64,000 nucleotides of DNA. Source: Amylostereum areolatum (taxonomy: Eukaryota > Basidiomycota > Agaricomycetes > Russulales > Stereaceae). Position numbers and translations under genes: made by a program. The stretch is from contig SAXG01000001.1 of assembly GCA_012932865.1 (NCBI GenBank), positions 2,841,693 to 2,905,692 of the forward strand. Direction: 5' to 3'. Below, piece after piece: positions 24,166 to 35,614 of the stretch. The notes beneath the pieces are model-generated. The model did not search any database, had not been told where the DNA came from, and saw only the letters and a list, made by a program, of their open reading frames with translations. The number at the start of each line of letters is the position of its first letter. Within the stretch, counting starts at the first letter, position 1.

Positions 24166-27100
24166 AGCGATGACGATGGCGCTCTGAAACGAGGTTGGTT
24201 CTGCAGGTATGATCGAATTACAAAAGGTGTAGGCTGGAAACGGGTGTTATACCCGGCGAGTAATTATATGTATTTATGGTCTCGGATACACGAACATATA
24301 CCCGTGATACTGGATGCATATATTGAGGGTCTGGAGAGCCAGGAGCGAAGGCGGAATTCCTAGCACTGTAGTAGATAGATGCACCGCGGAAGCTCGTAGT
24401 GTTGGCCAGTGGCGAGCACAATGTGGGGGGAATCGGGTGGACGGGCTTGAGACACGGCCCCTATGTAAAGGCTATAGCATCTGCGAATGGTACCCGACGA
24501 TCCTGGGTGGAAAGGGAGAACGGGTGCCATCCAAAGGTGGCTTGACGATACATCCTGGAACTTAGCTGGGCGTTTCCAAGCTCGCGAGGAGCTGCTCTGC
24601 TCGTATCGTGTGAGTCACAATGGGTTAAAAAGCTATCACAAGGATGCTCACCAGCCCAACATTTCGACCGCTCTCTAAGCGTGTGACTTCGTGCCGGTTG
24701 CGGCGACTTGATACGGTTCAAAAGAGGTCGGCGTCATTTTGCGTACACGTTGTAACTTTGGAAGTGAAACAGATCGTATAAAAGTGCATGGAAGAAGTGG
24801 TTGGTTGGACTATGGGAGTGCAGAGGAGGAAGCTCGAGGAAGGCTCGACGACGACGACGGAGCACGAAAGTTCGAAGCGTGAACGTGACTTCGTCAAGCC
24901 AACGACATAAGCGTGACGTGACCCCCTCTTTTGTTTCTCTCCTCCAACTTCACGGCGTAATAGGACGTACAAGATTTCAAATTTCATGGACTAGCCTTTG
25001 TCGCTCTCGAGACCGGGAAGATATGCTGGGGGTTTAGTTCCCCAACGTTCGACTTTCCCTGAACCAAACTCCGTCGCAGCCGCGGGTCAGAGTCCGGTGC
25101 AATGGCCACCACATTGCTGGCAGTGAGGCTCAAGTTTGCACAGGCTGGATCGCCTCGGCTCCTTCTCAAATTCGAGCTTGTTTCTGACGAACCTCTGTCA
25201 ACACGTTTTTTTGTCAATGCGCAGAAGCCCTCCAGAGGACCGACCTCGAGCTACTATTTCCGTCGAAATCTGGACACAGCCGCCGTCGGTAGTACTGGCA
25301 GTCTTTTGTACGCCCACTCTAATTGTCCCACTTGAAAAGCACACATCTCACGTATACATTGCTCTAGGTCTTTTCATAGAGGTATACCACCCCTCCGCGC
25401 TGCTTTTATCCCAGGGATCGTTCAGACGCGTCGCAAGACCCGGCCAAGGACGACTTGTCAGTACAATGGCCACCATCACATCCCGACACCGCCTAGGGCA
25501 TAAATCGAACCAAAAAAACACGTTTCTGCCTACACGAGGCTCTTCATGTCAAAGCGATTCGCCTTCGGTGTCACAAGTGATCTTTTGCGTCGTACCAATG
25601 GTTCTCGCGCCAGCCATCCGCTCGAGCTGGTCCCCTCCTTCTCTTCTCCTGCTTGTGTCCTTGAGGTCTGGTTTATTCTGCGTGCTACTTGAGGAGACGT
25701 CTGGATGGCCCGAGGATATGATGCTACGAGAGACGGCGGGAGGCGGTGCAGGCGCGAAGAACGTCGGTGGCGGGATTCGAATTGAGCGCGCGCCTTTCTG
25801 AACTCGCTGGTCCAGGTGGTACAATGGCCACTAGGAGTGTACCGTCACAGCTTTCTGCAAGACACCCTTCTCCATGCCATGGATTGATTTGCCACTCCCC
25901 TCTAGCTCATTATAAGCGATTTTCGAAAGGCGCGTGTGCGGTATCGAAGTTCAAGTTCCCGAACTTGCTATCCTCCCGATCCCTCAGCGTCGACCTCCCG
26001 TAATTTATGTGTCTTTGTCTTCAAGTTTACTACTCGTATTCTTGTGGACATATCGTAGGTTTCTCCCGAACGACTGCCCCCCTCTTCGTCATGTGGAATA
26101 ACACCATATAGATGAACACCTTTCAGACCGAAATCCGAGACTGCAGAAAGTCAAGTTGCTGTCATCAGCAAATCTGCCCGGGCCTGACGCGTCTGGGAGG
26201 GTCCTGGCGGACCTGACGCGGTCGGAAGGCCTGATCATTTTTTGATCTTATCCCGTAAGATTGGTCCAGGCTCGTCAGCAGTGCTCGAAATCACCAGTCC
26301 GTCTCCAGACCATCAGGACACAAAACATTTTCATTTGAAGCTCTTTGAAGGTACTACAGCAATACAAACTAGGTAATGCTAATCACTAAGTAGATGCGGC
26401 TGATATACCTCCATTACATATGGTATTCCCTCTTCCAAATCATTATCGGCAACAATCATACTCGATAGCTTAAGTTTCGAGTCAGCTTCGCGAGGCTGTT
26501 AAACGGGCGACACAAGTTGAAAATTGAAGGCGACGCGCGCTGACGCGCGTCGTCCGTTGTTCAAGTTCGTCATCAACCAATGAAAACAACCATGGGAAGT
26601 CCCGGCTGAGTTTGAACTTTGTTACTGTAACTAATAGACGCAGTTTTCACTGTGACTCTTCCGCTCGATGCTTGCATCCGATGTTCGATGCTCGTGCCCG
26701 ACGTCCGTCCTCAACGTTCAACGTTCAACGCTCGTGCCCGACGCTCAATACTCCATACTCGCAAGCGCTCACCGTCGGGCCCCGAGCTATGCTTGTAGAG
26801 TCGTAAATTACTTGGTGCGTCTCTGCTCTTGCTTGCTACCATGCTACCCTAACATTCTCGCCTTGGACGCTCAGCAGCTGGTGTCATTCATTCACGGTAC
26901 GTCATCCTGCTAGTTGCTATGTATATTTGCATTCTGCTCTTGCTAATGCACTTGTGCAGGTGCATTCTACTATCACTCTCACTGTGTCGGGTCGATGCTT
27001 CCCCATCCCTCAACTTCGCCTCTGCTTAACAAGCAATCAGTGCATCCTCATGTTGTTCTATCTCCCAGTCTGTTTTTTTGTTTCCTTTCTCATGTGCGTA

Positions 27101-28073
27101 CACTGTGGTCTGACTTGCTTCAGAATGGCCATTTGTGTGTGCAGCAGTGGTGCGAGCCTGGTGTGAGTTGGGATGAGGGGCTGACAACAACAATGGCGAG
27201 AGTATCATGTGAAGGAGAGGGAGTCGGGTCGGGCGTTCGTACACTGTACTGCATGTAGCTACCTGAATATATAACACATTTGTTGCAATTGCGGGTTGAC
27301 CTGAGTCGTATGAACAGCCTGAGGACCAGCCTGAGGATGACCTGGGAACCCGTCTGGCTTGAGCCTGGAGTCAGACGGGAGCCTTGTCTGCCACAGAAAA
27401 TGTTGGGCCCAGGCCACCCGCTGATGGTCTGACAGCCTCGTCGCCAGGCCGCTCAGACCAAATGCAGTTTTGCTGATGGTGATAGCACACGGCATAACCT
27501 CTCAAGATGTAGGTACCATGTGCCTGACATGTACGTCCAATCCAGGTCCAGTCCATCTCTGAGCTTGCATCGTTCTAAGATAGTTGCCCCAAGTGAAATC
27601 TCCGGTCGTACCACGAAGACTGTGCGTTGCATGTGCTCGGATTGCACATCTGAAATAAGGGTGGCGGCAAAAAACAATGTGGGTGGGGTGTGGTTTGGTC
27701 GGCTCCGTAGCTCAAGAGGCAGAGGGGTTCACAAGTATTAGTTGGGACTCGGACACTCTCTGGGCTTCTCGCCGCGGACATTGCCTTATACTTATACTAT
27801 TTATGATGTCGGTCGTTTGCTGATACAACCGTGTTTTCTGAGATCGCGTAATACGCTTGCATTGAGACCCAACTCCGTGTCATATATTGATACAAACACT
27901 ACCGTATGGCGCTCCTACGAAATACGGGACAGAGGAGGTAACATGTCCTTAGGAATCCCATACTCCTTGGCATTCACATACACTGAGAGGATGTCGATAG
28001 GAGAGCGCGACCTGACGGGGGGATATTTAGTAGTTGATGGCGTGGACAGTAGACAGGTCGGGCACTCAAGTAC
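24166..28073. other. Gene-poor region
   Basis: Nearly 4 kb with no gene I can support. It contains short open frames on both strands; three spaced CAATGGCCAC starts (25101, about 25464 and 25823); a palindrome, CGACGCGCG-CTGA-CGCGCGTCG, near 26531-26552; a (TTCAACG)n stretch at about 26711-26730; and an inverted repeat CCCGTCTG/CAGACGGG around 27349-27379. The segment 26040-26660 is AT-richer. No RNA gene passes inspection. Confidence 0.5.
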
Positions 28074-29640
28074 TCACCTCCCATTATCGGACACGGAGTC
28101 TATGTCGGATAGAGGAAGCTCTTCCTCTACGCCTTCGTCATCCTCCAGCTCACCATCACTGAGGAACGATATTCCTGGCCCGTCTTCGATCACTCGATAG
28201 ACAGGATACCCCTTATACTCGAAATACTCCGAAGGAGAGGCTTCGTCCATCCAACGCCATATCTCTTGGTCAGGGAGGTTGCGGAGTGGATAGTGACCGC
28301 TTGACATCAGACGAGCAATCGTCTCCCGCCCTTCGCCAATTTTACACCGTTCCCACATACCCAGCATGCGTCCCCAGCCCTGCGCAATGAATAGATCGAG
28401 GGACGGTTTGGCGGCGAGCACTGCTTTGGCAAACCGAACGGTCTTTTCGTCAGAGGTGGTAACGACATCTGTATCGGTTGAGAAGCCATCCCATTCAGAT
28501 GTAGCCCAGTCTAGTTTGGGAGAGTCTGGGTCACGATTCGGTGCCCATATGAATATCTTTAGCTGAGGCCAGTTTTCACAGACAACGTCCAGGATTCGCT
28601 TGTTGTCTCGGGGCGTCTACCCAGCCAGTTAGTTTTTCTGAGACACATAGGTGAAATTTACTCACATATTCGACTTTGTCATATATACCCAAGACCGTAA
28701 GATTTGGAGTATTCTTCGCAACTTGTGCAAGGGCCCTGATAGGGCGCCAAGTACTCGTCCCCAGCTTGTCCACTTCTGTTGATAATGAGGGTCCTGAGAC
28801 TATCTCGAAAAAGACCAATGCTGGCCGCGGCCTGCGCTTCACAGAGAGGCGGCAAACGAAAGAGCGAGAGAGCAACGTGTTTGGCCTTGGGAGGATTCGG
28901 AAAGCTAGCAAAAACGTTCGAAGAAAAGGACAAACGCTCGCAGTTCTGCAGCAGATTTTCCGGGATGACCGGAGCAGGTTCGTCATCGTCCACGAAGCAA
29001 TTGAGAGAAAATTCCTTCATATCCGGATGCTCCTCAAGCACTTCGATCAGCTCTTGGTTCCAGCAAAAGGTTGCCGAAAACCGTTGCAAAGAGAATGGCA
29101 TGTTCCGAAGAATCCGCACGTCATCGTAGTGGAAGACGCAGAGACAATCTTTACTACCGTATTCGCAGCATGTCGAACAACGGTGGATGGAGAGGGATGT
29201 GAGGTTTACTAGAGAGCGCAATGCCCGCGCGACCAAATCAAAGTCTCCGGGTTGCTGTGGCCGATGCCCTTCCCAATTAAACATAAGTAATCGAACACGA
29301 CGCGCCAGATCCGGACGGTCGACGATGGTGCGGCAGAATAGGAGGATATTTCCGTTGGGAACCCAGACGGAAGAGTACATGTATCTCTCCGCTTCGGCTC
29401 TCCAGTCGCGGGATACCGATATCAGTACGTAAGCATCTTGACGACGCTCCGCCAGTTCTAAACTTGTTGGCCAGGGCCCGATAGGAGGACAGCATCCAAA
29501 CCACATGATGGGATAGTAGAGTTCCACAGGCAGTCGTCGGACCTTCGACGTAAATGCTGCATCATAATTGCCGGCTCTGAGAATGTTTTATCAGTCTCGA
29601 AGAAGCAAAATAAAATGTTAGGGAGAGCTAATCACTTCAT
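28074..29640 (-). CDS. F-box/LRR-type protein, agaricomycete expansion
   Basis: The start ATG at 29638-29640 joins through a GTGATT...CTCAG intron to AGNYDAAFTSKVRRLPVELY, where RLPVELYYPIM is the start of an F-box-like helix. The body has leucine-rich spacing (LVNLTSLSIHRC, MPFSLQRFSATFC, ALAQVAKNTPNLTVLGIYDK). An intron of about 46 nt near 28770-28815 restores frame between AAASI and EVDKLGTSTW, and another at 28622-28672 leads to TPRDNKRILDVVCENWPQLK. The C-terminus is acidic and Ser-rich (GELEDDEGVEEELPLSDID). It may end at 28074 or splice onward, because GTGAGT overlaps the stop. Such proteins usually serve as substrate adaptors of SCF ubiquitin ligases; the substrate is unknown. Confidence 0.6.
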
Positions 29641-29849
29641 GCTGATGATAGTAGACCGACAGCCCAAGACGGGGTAGACACAGGATATTCAATCGATACT
29701 AGGCCGCGGGAAAATGTTAGGCTGGCGAGAAGAGCGTGGCGTCGACGATATAAACGTACAGAGTTGATATTTGAAAGGTAACTCAGGTAAGCCGGAGCCT
29801 GAAACTGCGCGTCGTGGGAGCACTACAAGACAAGGTCGATACGTCGATG

Positions 29850-30074
29850 TCAGAAGAGCAGTGCCACCGTAACGTACCAGCTTGGTATGAGATTTCCTCG
29901 GAACCGAAAATATGGATTAGTAGAGGCTCTATCCGACGCTACGAGGAGAATCGTGATCAGCGGACGCATCACGACATAGCACCATAGCCCACCACGAATC
30001 CGAATTTGGAGGTCCTTTATCGACGAAAGCTCACGAGGACTCGGAGGCAAGAAGTGGGATGATGCTACGTGCAA
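29850..30074 (-). other. Possible exon of an OSTalpha/TMEM184-like membrane protein
   Basis: One open exon encodes IKDLQIRIRGGLWCYVVMRP followed by a hydrophobic LITILLVASD. The spacing resembles the LQY-VV-RP segment of organic solute transporter alpha/TMEM184 proteins. A GTACGT donor follows, and a next exon could encode APAYLSYLSNINS. I could not assemble the rest, so this is either a fragment or a coincidence. Confidence 0.25.
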
Positions 30075-30875
30075 TTAGTGTTAGAATATGACGGGTGATG
30101 TCCTGAGATTCTGGAAGCAACATACAGCTGAGCTGAGGGGTGGAGTCGGCGGTGTGGCCCACCAGTTGGGATGGCTCGAGTCGCCGCAGGCAGTGGAAAA
30201 AAGAACGAAGAGTGGAAACAACAAGGTGACTGTCACCAAGAGCAGGGATGGCGCTGGAGGAAATGGTGAACGCTGTTGAGGCTTATGGTGGTAGGTGGTC
30301 AAGAGGATGTGAGTCGTTTTTCCCGCGACGCAATCCTGGGACACCGCAATCCTGAGCCCAGGGACGGCGGAATTCTTCATCAGATGTCGAATCTCGGTGT
30401 CGGTCCGCAAGCGCACACCGAAGCCATTCTTCCACACTTGGAACAATATTCCGAAAAGCTAGGCGCCGGAGCCAAATGAAGTCGAAGGCCAGGAAGATGA
30501 AAGTGGGAAATGCTGGAAAGACGTACTATTGAGAAGGTCAAATCTCAGTACTGTACTCAGACGGTCGATGTCGAGGACGGTCCTGGTCCGACGGAACGAG
30601 AAGAAAAGATCGAACGGCCACGTGATGGGCGAGAAAGCGCGACGCGCAACGGTGAGTCAGTGACAGCGACGACGACGACCGCCGCAAGCCCCGCTCGCAG
30701 AGCATCCTAGCGGATACATCCGCACATCCTCTTCATCAATGTCTTTACCACCTCGAGTTCAAGCAACGTTGTCGGCAAGTCTCGTGACTGTTCGGAGCGA
30801 CTCAGGCGCAGTGGTTTCCCGAACTCACTGAAGCGAACCGCCACGGCCCACGGCCCACCACAGCCTTCTTCCGAC
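30075..30875. other. Intergenic region upstream of the MYND gene
   Basis: No gene is supported. Minus-strand frame 30081-30446 contains a hydrophobic stretch but no recognised family. The 3' end should hold the promoter of the gene at 30876. Confidence 0.35.
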
Positions 30876-32266
30876 ATGTCATCCCCAACTTCCGAAAACG
30901 CGCCAGACGTCTCATTCAAAACATCTCTCTACGAGATCCTATACCCTAACGGCCTTCCAACGAGCTCAATCTCAAGCGAAAACCCCGACGACGACATCAA
31001 CCTAGACGACACCGACAAATGTCTGGCTCTGGTCCAAGCTCATCCAGCTGCTTCCATTCAACACCTCAGAGACACCTTTCAGTCAGCGGAGGTTTTGGAA
31101 GATCCAGGGTACAGCTTCTTTGACCAGTTCGTCGTCGTAGGGGCGTGGTGTACTCTTGTCCGCCAAGTCGCTCAGTCCAGCGCACCAGAGACGGAGTTCG
31201 TTGCCGTATGCGCTGCCCTCGCCGACCTGATCAAAATTTATCAAGAACTCATATGCAGCGTGCTCAGTGAGGATGAGCTGGTGCGTTCCCTCTCTTCATC
31301 GATCTTTCCAGCCGGTTCTGACCGGGAGGTGCGCACAGCCAGAGCTGACCACGATCAACCTGATGATCTCGAGCCTCCTTCGGCTTTGGGACGCTGTCGG
31401 ACTCGAAGAAATGAGGGACGCTCTTTCATCGAGCACGAGCGATATGTGTGATGTTCTATGGCGCACCCGGAACTCCACTGTTACGTGGACGAAGGTGGAC
31501 GATTTCCACGCGCTGCTCGTCAACGCCACGGGGTGGAACCATCACAGGTGCGTCCGCTATTTCGTCATCACACCCACGCGTCCTGACACACTTTTTTTCA
31601 TGCGTGTTCGCATCACCTTGCGATACTGCTCTTGCAGAAAAGCCGCCCAACCTACTTTCATCCCTCATATCGCCCTGCTCTGCTGGTACCGACAACCCAC
31701 CGCGCTCCGTCGCCACGACCTCTTCTCGATCACCGCTGGCTATTACTTTACCTGGATCTCCACCTCTACCTCCACGAGCTTAGCAGCCGACCTCATCAGC
31801 AGTACCATCAAAGACCTCAGCCTCATGGGATCCCACGCCTTCTTCAAGCGCGTGAACACGAGCCTCGGCGACCCGACATTACGCGCGGACAGCCCGGACC
31901 GGGACATCTGCAGGAGCTTCCTGGTGAGCGTCGTCGGCGAGCAGGGCATCGTGGAGAATTGGGTGCTTCTGCTCGCGTTTCCACGGGTACTTGCCGTGCT
32001 TAAGGGGGACGATGGGCCTGGCCCGACGGAGGAAGAGCGGGATGCGCGAGTATGCTGCGGTTGGATTGGTTGCGAGTATTATTGCTCCCCGAACCCTGCC
32101 GGGAAACTCCTGCGGTGCTCTCGGTGTAACGATGCACGGTATTGCGACAGGAAATGCCAAGTTCGGTGAGTGGCATCGCGGGTTTATCCGTCGCTAGGAT
32201 CTCATTCGTCATTTCAGGGATTGGAAGGAGGGCGGGCATAAGAAATTGTGCGGGAAGAAGGGTTGA
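30876..32266 (+). CDS. Protein with C-terminal MYND zinc finger
   Basis: Four exons. The first (MSSPTSENAPDVSFKTSLYE) ends at DEL; a GTGCGT...CACAG intron leads to PELTTINLMISSLLRLWDAV; the next intron follows TGWNHH and leads to KAAQPTFIPHIALLCWYRQP. The last exon boundary lies inside the zinc finger. The C-terminus reads CCGWIGCEYYC...LLRCSRCNDARYCDRKCQ, then DWKEGGHKKLCGKK. That is the Cys pairs, YC, C, H and final C of a MYND finger, a protein-interaction module. The helical N-terminal region is shared with the gene at 34182-35390. Function is unknown; agaricomycetes carry many such MYND proteins. Confidence 0.82.
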
Positions 32267-32606
32267 GTTATACTACTCGCTTTCTGACGCTTTCTGTACG
32301 CGTTCTGTACTTTGAATATGTATACGAGCCCTTACTTCGTACTTGAATGAAGATATTGTAACAGGACTGGAAGGAGGGCGGCAGAGACGAGGGGTATAGA
32401 ACACAGGCTGGAGGACGAAGTACTGACATGGAATTGATTCTGAGGATGCGATAGAAATACAGCTGATCAGTGGGATCTGAGATACATGTGGGTTGGGAGG
32501 ATGCTATATATGTGTCCGAAAATTGTGTATGTGTATGAGAAATAAGAGTACAACGAGCGCGGGAGCCTGATGGGATGATGGAAGATATGAGACGCGTTAG
32601 GAGTGT
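32267..32606. other. Convergent 3' spacer
   Basis: About 340 bp between the stop codons of two convergent genes. No gene or repeat was recognised. Confidence 0.4.
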
Positions 32607-33316
32607 TTAGATGATAATGTGGCGGTGGGTAATGTAAAGAGGAGGACAGACTCCGTCGGCAGGGATGACCTCCTAGATGAGCAGGCTGGTTAGTGCACGC
32701 GCGAAGGTAATAACTGAATGTAGACATACGACATATGTATCCACCAGGCCTCTGTCGACGTCGTCCTCGTCGCTGCCTTCCTCGTCACTGTCATCTTCCT
32801 CGTCGTTGTCATCTTCGTCCTCGTCCTCTTCGAAGTCGGATTCAGTGAAAATCTCGAGGTGACGATGCGTTACAGCGAGCGGCGGATAATCGCCATCGGC
32901 AGGGATGACCTCCTGAGTTGTTGATGTCAGAAGAGAGCTTCGTTCAGAAAAGTCTGCGTCCTCCACCGTATACATCTCCACGCATCGAGTCTCGCCATCC
33001 GAGCAAGTTGTTGTGAAGATAGGGGTGTCTTCGTCGCCGTCTTCATCGTCATCCTCCTCTTCGAAGTAGTGGATGTGTCGATGGGTGACGTAAAGCGAAG
33101 AAATGCTCTCATCTCCGGGGATAACCTCCTGTGTAAGGGTTAAGCCATGGGTACGATACCGCAGAAGAAGGGACGTACGACGTAGGTCTCCACCCGCTTC
33201 TCGTCATCGCAGATGACGCGTACTTCGTGCTCATTCCCTGCGATGTCGACAGTCGTGCTGAAGTACTCCTTCTGGACGGAAAGCCGGTCGGTGCTGAAGG
33301 AAGGCGCGGTGTACAT
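32607..33316 (-). CDS. Acidic protein built from three repeated EVIP exons
   Basis: Minus-strand exons repeat one module: EVIPGDESISSLYVTHRH (from 33128), EVIPADGDYPPLAVTHRH (from 32912) and EVIPADGVCPPLYITHRH (from 32671). Modules 1 and 2 continue into a strongly acidic run and end in a V-x-x-Y-V/T motif (RCVEMYT, GLVDTYV) matching RVETYV at the end of the first exon. Each module starts right after an intron acceptor, so the gene grew by duplicating exon plus intron. The intron before the 32912 module uses a weak GTGGAG donor and could be retained in frame. The third module ends HIII and stop. The start is uncertain: I chose ATG at 33314-33316 (MYTAPSFSTDRLSVQKEY), since an in-frame TAG precedes it upstream. 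No known domain. Confidence 0.55.
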
Positions 33317-33536
33317 GTCGAGCGAGGCTTGGGAAGGAATGGTAGTCGTTTGGAAGTCGATGCGAAGCGTGGACAGCTATGGGGTGAAGATGCATTTAGA
33401 ACCTGAAGTCGGGGCACAATTTATAGGTGGCCCAGAGTCCGAGATGTCCGGGGGAGAGAGGGGCTGAGAGCATGGTGACTGGTGAGACATAATATTTTGT
33501 GGTTTCACCGAATTGCTGAGAGGGGCCAGAATAGCG

Positions 33537-33567
33537 GGTGGTGGTGGTGGTGGTGGTGGTGGTGGTT
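33537..33567. repeat. (GGT)n trinucleotide microsatellite
   Basis: About ten tandem GGT units. On the minus strand they would read as polyproline, but no supported exon covers them. Confidence 0.85.
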
Positions 33568-34181
33568 GAAGCCACGAGCGAAACCCCTCTAGTGGAACCT
33601 TTGAAACTGTGGGGCCAGCTGCATAACGGCGAGGGTGACTTCGAGAGGTAGTAGTAGATGTCATATATGTCAGACTCATAGACGGTCAGTACGTTGTCTT
33701 AGGTTGTCTTGCCGGTGTGCACAGGTGGAGTGCGTGAAACCCTAACCCTAGTCCAGCCCATTATTCCCACGGCACGGTCGTCACTTTTCCGGAATCCGAA
33801 ACACGCCGTTGGCCCGTTGCAGACTTGCAGTGACAATGCGCTTGCACTTACAGACCCGTCCTCCTGCTATAATCATTCCTCCGCGGAAGACGACAAGGAT
33901 ATCATTCGAAACCGAAAGTGATTAATTCCAACGAATGCATATCTTTTTTCAGGCCTTTGCTTCCTAATGGCTCGCCTCAGGACGCGTCGACGTGAAAGGC
34001 TCCAGCCTCCATGGCAAATCAATGGCGAATGACCTTTGTGTGTCGCCTTCAATGATGTATGTATCCTGATGCTTCCTTTCACTTTCATACCGTCTCTTTG
34101 GGGGAACGACAGCCGCGTACATGGTGGTCGTATAAATGACGGTAGGTGGATATCGGGAACCTGAATACTCTGTCCTGGGCC
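33568..34181. other. Intergenic region upstream of the 34182 gene
   Basis: About 600 bp without a recognised gene. It contains a short AACCCTAACCCTA stretch at about 33739-33751, too brief to be a telomere tract. Confidence 0.4.
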
Positions 34182-35390
34182 ATGTCCTCGCGCACTCCGT
34201 CCCTTCCTGTTCCCATGAATCCTCTCGACGACGTATACAACTCTTTCGTCGCCAAGTGGAACGCTCTCGTATACTCAGACGCTAGAATGAATGACTCTCC
34301 AAAGGTTTTGCTGACCAAATGCACCGACATCGTACGGGCGAGCCCTTTCTCCGCCATCGTACACTCTCGACTTGTGTATTGGACCATGCGCGCTGGGAAA
34401 GACGAGTGGACTTTAGGCGCACTGCTGCTGGCATTGAACGAGGCTATGCGCTCCCTGCCACCGAAGGTTCCGACAACGCATCAAGAAATATACGCTACAT
34501 TCTATACGGAGCTGGTCGATACGCATGTGTTGACGCTTTGTGATATGCCATACCTAAGGGACTCTTCGGTACGTCGATATGATGTTGTGGGGTAGTGAAC
34601 GCGCTTACATCGTATATTTTCGAATAGCCAACGAAAGACCTGATCCTCGTCAATCTTCTCCATGTCTGGGAGTGTGACGGACACCCGAAGGTATGGCGCG
34701 CGTTGGCGGAAAATACCGTCATCATGTGCGATGTCCTGTGGGAGGTCCGCTATTCCTCGTCCAACTCATGGATCAAGAGCCAGAACTTTCACCGCTTTCT
34801 GTGCAGATACGCGACTGCAAAACCGATGTGCGCAGATCGATGTTCATATCTTTTGGTTCAATTCTTTCCCCGCTCACATTTTCGTGGACAGGTTGGCGTC
34901 CTCGCCTGCTGCGTGGATTAACACCCGCATCCCGCATATAACCCTGCTTTGCTGGTATCAGAACCCCACGTCGCCCCACGTAAACAGCCTCCTTGCCGCC
35001 GCCGGTTACTTCATTGCATGCGCTCGCGCCAGCGACGAAAGGCGCGTATCTGACCTTATCCAGACTGTCATCTTGGACCGGAAACTTATGGGATGGTCCG
35101 CATTCTTCCAACGCACGAATGGCACGGACGAGATGCATGGCCCTCTGACCCCGCGCGACCACCATCAATGCCTGAGCCTCTTCTCCTTGATCGTGGGGCA
35201 TGCGCGCACGCACGGGATCCCCATCCCTCCTCCCGTTCCTCTTCCAGTCGGCATTCCGACATCTCTTACAGTGCAAGGCCGGAATACAGACCAAGGGAAG
35301 ATCGATGACGAGATGGCGGTGGACTTGAGCCTGCCGCCAAAGAGGCCGGGAACTCTGGTGCCAGCAACCTTCGCCCAGGACGGGCAATAG
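34182..35390 (+). CDS. Paralogue of the 30876 protein without the MYND finger
   Basis: Start MSSRTPSLPVPMNPLDD. Exon 1 ends at LRDSS, then GTACGT...AATAG leads to PTKDLILVNLLHVWECDG, and an intron at about 34829-34890 leads to LASSPAAWINTRIPHITLLC. The block PHITLLCWYQNP and the following AAAGYFIACARASDERRV match PHIALLCWYRQP and its neighbourhood in the gene at 30876-32266, with introns at the same points. Where that protein has its zinc finger, this one ends in a Pro-rich, Lys/Arg-rich tail (PPPVPLPVGIP...LPPKRPGTLVP). Either the MYND exon was lost here or gained in the neighbour. Function is unknown. Confidence 0.7.
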
Positions 35391-35614
35391 GCGATACATT
35401 GTGAGATGGTGGAGGAAGAGATAAAGGATCGCTAGTAGATGTTACATTGTCGGCCGTTATCAGACTTTTTTCGCATGCATGTCCATTGGCTAAGGTAATC
35501 CATAATCGTACACCGTTGGTATGAAGACCAACGTTCATCCCTGGAACGCAACACCTGTTTTCGACGTCTCTGCTAGACCTCCACCTGCAAATCCAGTGCC
35601 TATGTATATACACC

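Noticed and set aside
27705..27760. tRNA-like start with A-box (TAGCTCAAGAGGCAGAG)
   Set aside because: No T-arm or matching acceptor strand follows within 80 bases.
33739..33751. Telomere-like AACCCTAACCCTA
   Set aside because: Only two units; it is expected by chance and lies in an ordinary intergenic region.
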